In this document: positions 1 to 5,895 of the stretch, piece after piece
How the letters are laid out: each line of letters begins with the position of its first letter
Numbering within the stretch: position 1 is the first letter of the stretch
Translations under genes and position numbers: made by a program
Notes under the pieces: model-generated
Seen by the model: the letters and a program-made list of their open reading frames with translations, nothing else
Told to the model about the DNA's origin: nothing
Databases searched by the model: none
Assembly (NCBI GenBank): GCA_903834675.1
Contig: CAILKC010000785.1
Span: 1-9,729, forward strand
Direction of reading: 5' to 3'
Origin: an uncultured Victivallales bacterium
GTDB taxonomy: Bacteria; Verrucomicrobiota; Lentisphaeria; Oligosphaerales; JAFGRS01
Length of the DNA stretch: 9,729 bases

Positions 1-180
1 CGAGACGGCGACTGGAGGAGAAGGAGACGGAGAGGGAAACGGCGGAGAGAAGAACAGGGGGCAGGGGGCAGGGTTCAGGGGGCAGGGGGGCAGGAAACGG
101 CGAGACGGCGAGACGGCGAGACGGCGACTGGAGGAGAAGGAGACGGAGAGGGAAACGGCGGAGAGAAGAACAGGGGGCAG
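1..180. repeat. Exact 64-bp direct repeat flanking G-rich and 8-bp tandem repeats
   Basis: Bases 1-64 recur without mismatch at 117-180, an offset of 116. Between the copies lie a run of G tracts separated by CA or TTCA (57-94) and three head-to-tail copies of the 8-mer CGAGACGG (101-124), the last of which enters the second 64-bp copy. The sequence is strongly purine-biased on the plus strand and has no plausible coding frame. It looks like a replication-slippage or intergenic spacer repeat. The true left boundary is unknown because the first copy begins at the window edge. Confidence 0.9.
57..90 (+). other. Potential G-quadruplex-forming G-tract cluster
   Basis: Five G tracts of 5, 5, 3, 5 and 6 bases (57-61, 64-68, 71-73, 78-82, 85-90) are separated by loops of only 2-4 bases. 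This fits the usual G-quadruplex pattern of at least four runs of three or more G with short loops. It lies about 420 bp beyond the stop of the minus-strand cyclase gene, so on that gene's read-through transcript it would be C-rich. Whether it folds in the cell is unknown. Confidence 0.5.
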
Positions 181-227
181 ACCGCCGCGGCGGTTCAGCC
201 CAGCCCCCGGCTGGGGCCGGACATAGC

Positions 228-379
228 GGAATGAGACTTGCCGCCGCGGGTCCCATTCCGAGCCGGCCGGGACGCGCCGGATCGCCTGGAGGGCGGCCCT
301 GCGTGGCCGCCGTGGCGCCGACGCAGCGGCGCCCTCCAACGCCCCTCGCCCGCCGCGGCGGACGAAGGGCGGAATGGGA
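228..379. repeat. GC-rich palindromic intergenic element
   Basis: Nested inverted repeats make this block a candidate foldback element. CCCATTCCG (252-260) is matched by CGGAATGGG (370-378). TGGAGGGCG (287-295) is matched by CGCCCTCCA (330-338), and inside these CTGCGT (299-304) pairs with ACGCAG (321-326). GGCGGCC (292-298) and GGCCGCC (305-311) can form an alternative compact hairpin. The motif GCGGAATG also occurs directly repeated near both ends (228-235 and 369-376). Frames that are open here give Arg/Pro/Gly-rich peptides without domains, so I read it as non-coding. Confidence 0.6.
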
Positions 380-393
380 AGCCTCTCATCAGA

Positions 394-411
394 AACGTTC
401 AACGTTCAACG
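394..411. repeat. Short AACGTTC tandem repeat
   Basis: AACGTTC occurs twice head to tail (394-400, 401-407) and continues as AACG. AACGTT is itself a palindrome. A related degenerate spacing follows at about 420-450, where TCATT appears twice around a GGCCTTGG segment. It belongs to the non-coding spacer after the cyclase gene. Confidence 0.7.
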
Positions 412-508
412 CGCACTCCGTCATTGGGCCTTGGTCATTCGACCTTCTGCGGTTCTCATACCCCCTGAGGGTTCGGCCAGAGCCTCGGCAGGCCTCGAAC
501 CCACGGGT

Positions 509-2083
509 TCAGAGCAGCACTTCGTAGGCACGCACAGGCCGCAGGATGCCCTTGAGCGTCTGCATGCCCAGGTCCGCCGTCGGGAAGCGGCCAGCCAGAG
601 CCCGCTGGGTCGCCTCCCCGATGACGATCCGGCCGGACTTGGCAACCATGGCTTCCAGCCGCGCCGCCACGTTGACCGTGTTCCCGACCACGGTGTAGTC
701 CACCCGGCGCGCCGAGCCGATATCCCCCGCCACCACCGGGCCGCTGTTGATGCCGATGCGGATGTGAATATCCTCGCCCTCGATGTTGGTCGCCGCGTTA
801 CGCTGTTGCAGATGCTGCCGCATACTCAAGGCGCACTGGACCGCCCGGGCGGCGTGATCGGGAACGTCGCCGGGAGCGCCGAAGATGGCCATGACCGAGT
901 CGCCGATGAACTTGTCCAGGGTCCCTTCGTGGTCAAAGATGATGTCCACCATGGCCGAAAAGAAGTGGTTCAAGAAACGAGCCACATCCCGCGGCGGCAT
1001 CCCCTCGCTACGGGTGGAAAAGCCGACAATGTCAGCAAATAGAACCGTCACCTCGCGCTCGGTCGGCTCGAGAAGCCCCTGGTTCTTCCCGGCCATGATT
1101 TTCTCGACCAAGCTAGGTGAGTGGTAGCGCATGAGCTGCTCCCGCAACGCCGCCTCCTCCTGCACCTGGGTGCGCAGCCGGGCCTGCTCGATGGCCGCGG
1201 CGGCCACATGCGCCAGCAAGGTCAGGAAATGCAGGTGGTGTTCGTCGAGGCGTACGCGGCGCGTCTTGGAATCCCCGAACAGCACGCCGATGGTTGCATT
1301 GCCGACCCACAAGGGCACGCACATCACCGAGCGAATGCCTTGGGCCATGATGCTCTGTCCGCCAAAGCGCGGATCTTCCTGGGCGTCCAGGGTGAGAATG
1401 GACTCCCGCCGACGCAGGGCTCTCATGGCGATGTCGTTGCTGATCGTCCCGTGGGCCGGCGTGCCCGATTGGTGCCGGGCGAGCTGCGGTACCAGGGCGT
1501 TTGTCTTCTCGTCGTACAGCAGCAGAAACACATTCTCGACCGGAACGTGGGCAAAGACCAGATGCACGACCCGCTCGAACAGCTCTTCCATCGAGGTGAG
1601 TCGGATCAGGCTCTCCGCGACATTCACCAGGCCCGCCAGGGCGGCCGCGGCTTCCGGCGCCCACAGAAAAGCCCCAGAAGAGGCGGATGACTTGCCCTTG
1701 GAGACCTGCTCCGCGCTCAGCACGATGCTGCCTTCGGCAATGGCTACCGGTGGCTCCGCGACCCCGGTCTCACCGGTTGGCGCCCGCCCGTTGTCCGCGT
1801 CAGACTCCAGGAACTGGATGCGGACGTCCCCGATCTGCAGCTCGTCGCCGTCGTGCAGCGCCCCCTCGGCTGCCTGGACCCCGTTCACCCGGGTGCCGTT
1901 CTGGCTACCGCCGTCCCGGACGCACCAGCCCTTCAGGACGCGGAACAGAATGGCATGACGGCGCGAAACGCTGTGATTGGTCAGGCGCACATCGTTCTCG
2001 GCAGACCGGCCAAACCGGCAGGTGTCGCCGACAAGCTGATGCTCATGGTGTCCTTCGTCATCGTCCCAACGCAGAGTGACCAT
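509..2083 (-). CDS. FHA-GAF-class III adenylate/guanylate cyclase
   Basis: This 524-residue predicted cytoplasmic signalling enzyme should convert ATP (less likely GTP) to a cyclic nucleotide. An N-terminal FHA domain (residues 1-92) has the phosphothreonine-binding pattern: R26, S40 in SRRHA, N62 in GSQNGT, and N67. A GAF sensor domain follows (about 150-300), then a helical linker (300-335) and a C-terminal class III cyclase domain (about 340-524). The metal-binding aspartates are D351 (FADIVGF) and D395 (FIGDSVMAIFG). K391 is the base-selecting lysine, and N471 and R475 are the transition-state residues. T464 stands where class IIIa enzymes carry Asp, which is the class IIIb pattern seen in cyanobacterial CyaC. 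The frame stays open far upstream, antisense to the next gene. I chose the ATG at 2083 because the FHA fold starts there and GAGAGGG lies just upstream. FHA binding to a phosphoprotein partner suggests Ser/Thr kinase input. No membrane segment is seen. It is divergent from the PilT gene. Confidence 0.93.
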   Translation of the reverse strand: MVTLRWDDDEGHHEHQLVGDTCRFGRSAENDVRLTNHSVSRRHAILFRVLKGWCVRDGGSQNGTRVNGVQAAEGALHDGDELQIGDVRIQFLESDADNGRAPTGETGVAEPPVAIAEGSIVLSAEQVSKGKSSASSGAFLWAPEAAAALAGLVNVAESLIRLTSMEELFERVVHLVFAHVPVENVFLLLYDEKTNALVPQLARHQSGTPAHGTISNDIAMRALRRRESILTLDAQEDPRFGGQSIMAQGIRSVMCVPLWVGNATIGVLFGDSKTRRVRLDEHHLHFLTLLAHVAAAAIEQARLRTQVQEEAALREQLMRYHSPSLVEKIMAGKNQGLLEPTEREVTVLFADIVGFSTRSEGMPPRDVARFLNHFFSAMVDIIFDHEGTLDKFIGDSVMAIFGAPGDVPDHAARAVQCALSMRQHLQQRNAATNIEGEDIHIRIGINSGPVVAGDIGSARRVDYTVVGNTVNVAARLEAMVAKSGRIVIGEATQRALAGRFPTADLGMQTLKGILRPVRAYEVLL

Positions 2084-2302
2084 GCCGCCCTCTCTGACCC
2101 TGAGGCTGTGAAACGAGCGCTTCGCCTGCTGCCGAATCGCTGACTGAACCGCAACAAACGGCGCAAGCCTAGCGTCTCCGCCGGTACAATGCAAGAGCGG
2201 AACGGCTATGAGCCAGCCGTCGGCCAGGGGTTTCATGCTCCGTCCAACCGGGGTATGTTGCCAGGTGTGAAGATTGCGCGGCCGGAACCAGGAGTTTGGT
2301 CC
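2084..2302. promoter_or_regulatory. Divergent intergenic region between cyclase and PilT genes
   Basis: These 219 bp must carry the outward-facing promoters of both neighbouring genes, unless the PilT gene starts further upstream. On the plus strand TACAAT (2185-2190) is one mismatch from a consensus -10 hexamer, but no good -35 is seen 16-18 bp upstream. An ATG at 2189 is in frame with the PilT gene but overlaps this -10 and lacks a ribosome-binding site. The PilT ribosome-binding site AGGAG (2290-2294) and the cyclase one (GAGAGGG, minus strand, about 2087-2095) both lie inside the region. I see no clear operator palindrome. Confidence 0.4.
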
Positions 2303-4483
2303 ATGGATATTACGCGTCTCTGCCGGGGGATGGATGCTCTGCATGCCTCCGACCTGTTCATCAGCGTCGGCAAGCCGGTGGCGGCGCGGGTGCTGGGGGC
2401 GATCCAGGAGCTGGAGGCGACGCCGGTGACGTCGGCGGATATGGAGTCGTTCCTGCAGGCGCATCTGCCCGAGGGGGCGCGTCAACGTTTCGAACAGGAG
2501 CGCGATCTGGATATCGGCGTGTCCATGGGCGAACGCGAGCGTTACCGGTTTAATCTCTACTTCCAGCGCGGCCACGCCTGCATGGCCATCCGCCGGGTGC
2601 CGGTGGGCGAGCTGGGCTTCAGCGATCTGCACGTCCCCGAGGCCGTGCGGCGGTTGGCGGAACAGCCGCGCGGGCTGGTGCTGATCACGGGCTCTACGGG
2701 CAGCGGCAAGTCCACCACCATGGCGGCCATGCTCAACCACATCAACACCAGCTTCCAGCGCCATATCGTCACGATCGAGGACCCCATCGAGTTCATCCAT
2801 CTGGACAAGCTCAGCGTGGTGTCGCAGCGCGAGGTCGGTGGCGATACCCGTGACTTCAACTCGGCGCTGCGCCATGTGGTGCGACAGAACCCCGATGTCA
2901 TCTTCATCGGCGAGATGCGCGACCTCGACACCATCCGCATGGCTCTCTCGGCCGCCATGACCGGGCACCTGGTGGTCACAACCCTGCACACCGTCGACGT
3001 GATGCAGACCCTCGAACGCATTCTCAACTACTTCCCCACCGAGATGCGCGACCAGGTCGCGCAGGACTTATCCCTGGCGCTCGCCGGGATCGTCTGCCAG
3101 CGCCTTCTGCCCGGCGCCGACGGCCAGAGCCGCGTGCCCGTGTTCGAGATTCTGACCGGGACCCCCCTGGCCAAGCGCTGTCTGGCGCAGCGCACTCTGG
3201 AGCAACTCCCCGAGATCCTTAAGTCCAGTGAAGCTGACGGCATGGTCACCTTCACCCGCAGTCTGGTGCAGCGCTGCCAGGAAGGCCTGTTGACGGTGGA
3301 GACCGCCGCCGCCGGCGCCAGCAATCGGGATGAGTTCCTGCTCGCCGCGCAAGGCATGGAGACGGGCATTGACTCGCTGCGGCGTCTGCAGGAGGAGGGC
3401 GGCCAGAACCTGAGCATGAAGAAGCTGCTTCGGGATGCGGTCCGCTACCAGGCCAGCGATCTGTTGCTGACCGTCGGCAGCCCACCGATGTTGCGCATCG
3501 ATGGGAGCATGCGCGGCTTCGAGATGCCTGAACTGTCCGCGGGTGACACGCGGCGACTGCTGTTCAGCGTGCTCAGTGCCAGCCAGCGGGCGAACTTCGA
3601 GACCGAGCGGGAGGTCGACTTCGCGCTCAGCATCAAAGAGCGCTTCGGACTTGAGGAAGGCTTTGACACGGACTGTCGTTTTCGCGTCAACGGCTACTAC
3701 CAGAAGGGCTGTGTGGCGGCGGCGTTTCGGCTGATTCCGCAGCGGATACCGGCTGCCGACGAGCTGCGCATTCCGGCGGTGGTGATGCGCCTGGCCCAGC
3801 GCTTGCAGGGGTTGGTTCTGGTGACCGGACCGACGGGGCACGGCAAGTCGACCACGCTGGCCTGCATGATCGATGAGATCAACCGGCTGCGCAGTTGCCA
3901 CATTGTCACCATCGAGGACCCCATCGAGTTCGTCCACAGCAGCCGCGCCGCGGTCATCGATCAGCGCGAGGTCAACGCCGATACGCTCAGCTTCGACAAT
4001 GGGCTGAAGTACGTGCTGCGGCAGGCGCCCGACGTCATCCTCATTGGCGAAATGCGCGATCCCGAGACCATCTCGGCGGCGCTGACGGCCGCGGAGACCG
4101 GCCACCTGGTGCTGGCCACCCTGCACACCAATGACTGCACCCAGACCATGGACCGCATCATCGACGTCTTTCCCGCCGACCGTCAGAACCAGGTGCGCAC
4201 CCAGCTTGCGGCCAGCCTGGAGGCGGTGGTCTCGCAGCGGCTCTTGCCGCGCAAGGATGGGAAAGGGCGCGTGGCGGCCTTCGAGGTCATGCTCGGCAGC
4301 ACCGCCGTCCGCGCCCAGATCCGCGACAAGCGCACGCATCAGCTTCTGGGGGTGATCGAGACGGCCTCGAAGGATGGGATGGTGACCATGGACCGGGCCC
4401 TGAAGGATCTGTTCGCGGCCAACCTGATTTCGCGGGACACCTATCTGAGCGTGGCGCGCAATCCGCAGAGCCCTGGGAGCTGA
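2303..4483 (+). CDS. pilT: Tandem PilT-PilT fusion, type IV pilus retraction ATPase
   Basis: This 726-residue protein is about twice the usual PilT length and contains two complete PilT/PilU-type ATPases. PilT proteins form hexamers at the base of type IV pili and hydrolyse ATP to retract the pilus. Half one (1-355) has an ASDL-type N-terminal domain, Walker A GSTGSGKST (130-138), Asp box TIEDPIEF (157-164), Walker B with E204 in FIGEMRD, and His box GHLVVTTLHT (221-230). Half two (about 372-726) repeats the order: ASDLLLTVGSPP (384-395), GPTGHGKST (509-517), TIEDPIEF (536-543), ILIGEMRD with E583, and GHLVLATLHT (600-609). Both catalytic sets look intact. Half two also has an insertion of roughly 10 residues near 447-457. 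The ATG at 2303 was chosen because AGGAG lies 8 bp upstream and it opens with MDIT, like classical PilT; an in-frame ATG at 2189 has no such site. It converges on mutM with a 34-bp gap. No other pilus gene lies in the window. Confidence 0.93.
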   Translation: MDITRLCRGMDALHASDLFISVGKPVAARVLGAIQELEATPVTSADMESFLQAHLPEGARQRFEQERDLDIGVSMGERERYRFNLYFQRGHACMAIRRVPVGELGFSDLHVPEAVRRLAEQPRGLVLITGSTGSGKSTTMAAMLNHINTSFQRHIVTIEDPIEFIHLDKLSVVSQREVGGDTRDFNSALRHVVRQNPDVIFIGEMRDLDTIRMALSAAMTGHLVVTTLHTVDVMQTLERILNYFPTEMRDQVAQDLSLALAGIVCQRLLPGADGQSRVPVFEILTGTPLAKRCLAQRTLEQLPEILKSSEADGMVTFTRSLVQRCQEGLLTVETAAAGASNRDEFLLAAQGMETGIDSLRRLQEEGGQNLSMKKLLRDAVRYQASDLLLTVGSPPMLRIDGSMRGFEMPELSAGDTRRLLFSVLSASQRANFETEREVDFALSIKERFGLEEGFDTDCRFRVNGYYQKGCVAAAFRLIPQRIPAADELRIPAVVMRLAQRLQGLVLVTGPTGHGKSTTLACMIDEINRLRSCHIVTIEDPIEFVHSSRAAVIDQREVNADTLSFDNGLKYVLRQAPDVILIGEMRDPETISAALTAAETGHLVLATLHTNDCTQTMDRIIDVFPADRQNQVRTQLAASLEAVVSQRLLPRKDGKGRVAAFEVMLGSTAVRAQIRDKRTHQLLGVIETASKDGMVTMDRALKDLFAANLISRDTYLSVARNPQSPGS

Positions 4484-4517
4484 GGTAGTCTTCTCCCCAG
4501 TGCGAGTCCGTCCGAGG

Positions 4518-5351
4518 TCAACGCTGGCAGTGAGGGCAGAAGAACGAGGCCCGTCCACCCTGGACGATGCGCCGAATGCCGGCCGACAGGCCGCAGCGCG
4601 GACAGTCGAGACCCTGCCGACCGTAGACGTTGAGGTTCACCGCGAAGTCGCCCTCGCTGCCGTCGACGCGACGGAAGTCGCCAATCGTCGTGCCGCCCGC
4701 CTCGATGGCTGCCGCGAGAACCGCCTTGATGGCCGCGGCCAGGCGGTCGGCGGCGGCGCGGCTGAGTGAGGCACTGCGGCGTTTCGGGCTGAGTTCCGCT
4801 CGAAACAGCGCCTCACTCGCGTAAATGTTGCCCACCCCCACCACGACCGCCTGGTCCATGATCAGATTCTTCACCGGCCGCTCGCGCCCGCGGGTCACCT
4901 CATAGAGGAAGGCGCCGTCGAAGTCAGGGCCGAGCGGTTCCGGGCCGAGGCCGTCCAGGAGCTCCGGATCGCCGCCGGTGGGCGGTAGCGCACAGACCTG
5001 CACCGCGCCGAAGCGCCGCACATCGAGGAAACGCCAACTCCGTCCGTCGGCCAGTTGCCAGGCAACTCGCTCGTGCGCCGCTGGTGGCGCCTCGTGCGGG
5101 ACGATGCGGAAGGCGCCGGTCATGCCCAGGTGCAGCAGCATCCCGACCTCGCCATCGAGTTCGACCACGATGAACTTGGCGCGGCGGCGGACAGCGCGGA
5201 TGGTGCGACCGCGGCAGGCTTCCCGCAAGCGCGGCAGGTCCACTGCCGTACGCAGCCGCTCCACGGTCGCCGTCACGTCGCTGATCTGGGCGCCCACAAG
5301 GTGCGGTCTCAGCCCTCGCACCACGGTCTCGACTTCCGGCAGTTCAGGCAT
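4518..5351 (-). CDS. mutM: Formamidopyrimidine-DNA glycosylase (Fpg/MutM)
   Basis: This 277-residue base-excision repair enzyme removes oxidised purines such as 8-oxoguanine and cuts the resulting abasic site by beta/delta elimination. The family signature is complete. MPELPEVET opens the protein, giving the catalytic Pro (residue 2, the new N-terminus after Met removal) and Glu3. The conserved lysine is K59 in RRAKF. The helix-two-turn-helix region contains VGVGNIYASEALF. A C-terminal zinc finger has C250, C253, C272 and C275. The finger loop is 18 residues, two longer than the C-X2-C-X16-C-X2-C arrangement of E. coli Fpg. Length is normal for the family. The start is fixed by the MPELPEVET motif; GGAGG lies upstream at a rather long spacing of about 11 bases. 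It appears monocistronic, converging on the PilT gene and facing a repeat-rich spacer upstream. Confidence 0.97.
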   Translation of the reverse strand: MPELPEVETVVRGLRPHLVGAQISDVTATVERLRTAVDLPRLREACRGRTIRAVRRRAKFIVVELDGEVGMLLHLGMTGAFRIVPHEAPPAAHERVAWQLADGRSWRFLDVRRFGAVQVCALPPTGGDPELLDGLGPEPLGPDFDGAFLYEVTRGRERPVKNLIMDQAVVVGVGNIYASEALFRAELSPKRRSASLSRAAADRLAAAIKAVLAAAIEAGGTTIGDFRRVDGSEGDFAVNLNVYGRQGLDCPRCGLSAGIRRIVQGGRASFFCPHCQR

Positions 5352-5384
5352 GGCAGCAGGGGCCTCCGAGGTTGACCGATCGTC

Positions 5385-5820
5385 GTGTCACAGCGCCTCG
5401 GACACGCCGAAGGCCAGGAAGATGCAGCAGCTCGCCGACGCCGCTTTCATCTCTGCGCCCAACCAAAGCGGTGTCGCGTCCGCCTTTGGCGGTCTTGCCA
5501 CGCGCACTCCAAAAAGGGGCGCGTCTCCCACTATGGACTGCGTGCGGCAGAGGGCTGCGACCGCAGCTCGCCGACGCCGCTTTCATCTCTGCGCCCAACC
5601 AAAGCGGTGTCGCGCCCGCCTTTGGCGGTCTTGCCACCGCAGTCCAAAAAGGGGCGCGTTTCCCACTTTGGACTGCGCGCGGCAGATCGTGCGCTACCGC
5701 TACCTCGATCCGGACGCCTCGGCCGAGGTGGTCGCCCAGAAGCTGTGCCAGGATGGCTGGAAGATCAGCATCCGCAGCGTGTACCGGGTCTTCGCCCAAT
5801 TCGGCCTGCAAAAGAAGTGA
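5385..5820 (+). pseudogene. Transposase-like helix-turn-helix remnant split by repeats
   Basis: From 5680 to the TGA at 5818-5820 the plus strand encodes about 46 residues, beginning RQIVRYRYLDPDAS and ending FGLQKK. The segment with AEVVAQKL and ISIRSVYRV looks like the N-terminal helix-turn-helix of a transposase-type protein. A second short piece in another frame (GTG at 5385; residues SQRLGHAEGQEDAA, up to 5429) could be the missing start. Dropping the 250 bases between them (5430-5679), which is mostly the duplicated hairpin repeat, would join the pieces in frame. There is no catalytic DDE domain, no ribosome-binding site and no terminal inverted repeats. The stop right after QKK suggests a decayed fragment. 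The family assignment rests on motif impression only. Alternatives are a small DNA-binding protein or a chance open frame. Confidence 0.4.
5427..5685. repeat. Two direct copies of a ~124-bp three-hairpin repeat
   Basis: Copy 1 spans 5427-5550 and copy 2 spans 5563-5685, separated by 12 bp. The first 74 bases differ at one position; the last 50 differ at several positions plus a 1-base indel. Each copy carries three inverted repeats in order: CCGCTTT/AAAGCGG (5441-5447 with 5465-5471; 5577-5583 with 5601-5607), CCGCC-TTT-GGCGG (5480-5492; 5616-5628), and a longer terminal stem. That last stem is a perfect 11 bp in copy 2 (5638-5648 with 5667-5677) but mismatched in copy 1. Frames through it are open but give no domain, and the boundaries coincide with a break in the transposase-like frame. 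It resembles a REP- or MITE-like structured element. Confidence 0.88.
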
Positions 5821-5845
5821 CGACTCAGGTGCAATTGCGTATCCT

Positions 5846-5894
5846 GCCCCAACGGGGCTGCGTACCCAAGCCCTGAGGCCAGCCGCTTGCGGCC
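5846..5894 (-). terminator. Possible transcription terminator hairpins after the glycosidase gene
   Basis: Just beyond the glycosidase stop codon lie two compact stems. GCCGC-TT-GCGGC (5882-5893) can also pair through flanking GGCC blocks (5877-5880 with 5891-5894). GCCCC-AAC-GGGGC (5846-5858) follows. Neither is followed by a T-run on the minus strand, so a classical intrinsic terminator is not supported. The second stem resembles the AAC-loop hairpin at 9653-9671 and may instead be a member of that repeat type. Confidence 0.25.
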
Positions 5895-5895
5895 C

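Noticed and set aside
479..510. Small inverted repeats at and after the cyclase stop (GAACCC/GGGTTC at 497-510; GCCT/AGGC at 482-493) considered as a terminator
   Set aside because: The stems are short, the first overlaps the stop codon with a 2-base loop, and no T-run follows on the minus strand.
2084..2989. The cyclase frame stays open on the minus strand for 302 more codons upstream of 2083, antisense to the first PilT half
   Set aside because: The extension has no domain, mirrors the PilT codons of the opposite strand, and would place the FHA domain in mid-protein. A good ribosome-binding site and ATG exist at 2083.
3068..4558. A 496-codon minus-strand open frame antisense to the PilT fusion
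   Set aside because: It is an artefact of high-GC third positions in the real gene; the translation has no motifs and overlaps both the PilT gene and the mutM 3' end.
5427..5685. Tandem hairpin repeats considered as a CRISPR array
   Set aside because: Only two copies, each ~124 bp, separated by 12 bp; no short repeat-spacer pattern and no cas genes nearby.
4978..5820. A 280-codon plus-strand frame running antisense through mutM into the transposase-like fragment
   Set aside because: Its first part is the shadow of mutM and its middle is repeat sequence; only the last ~46 residues look like protein.
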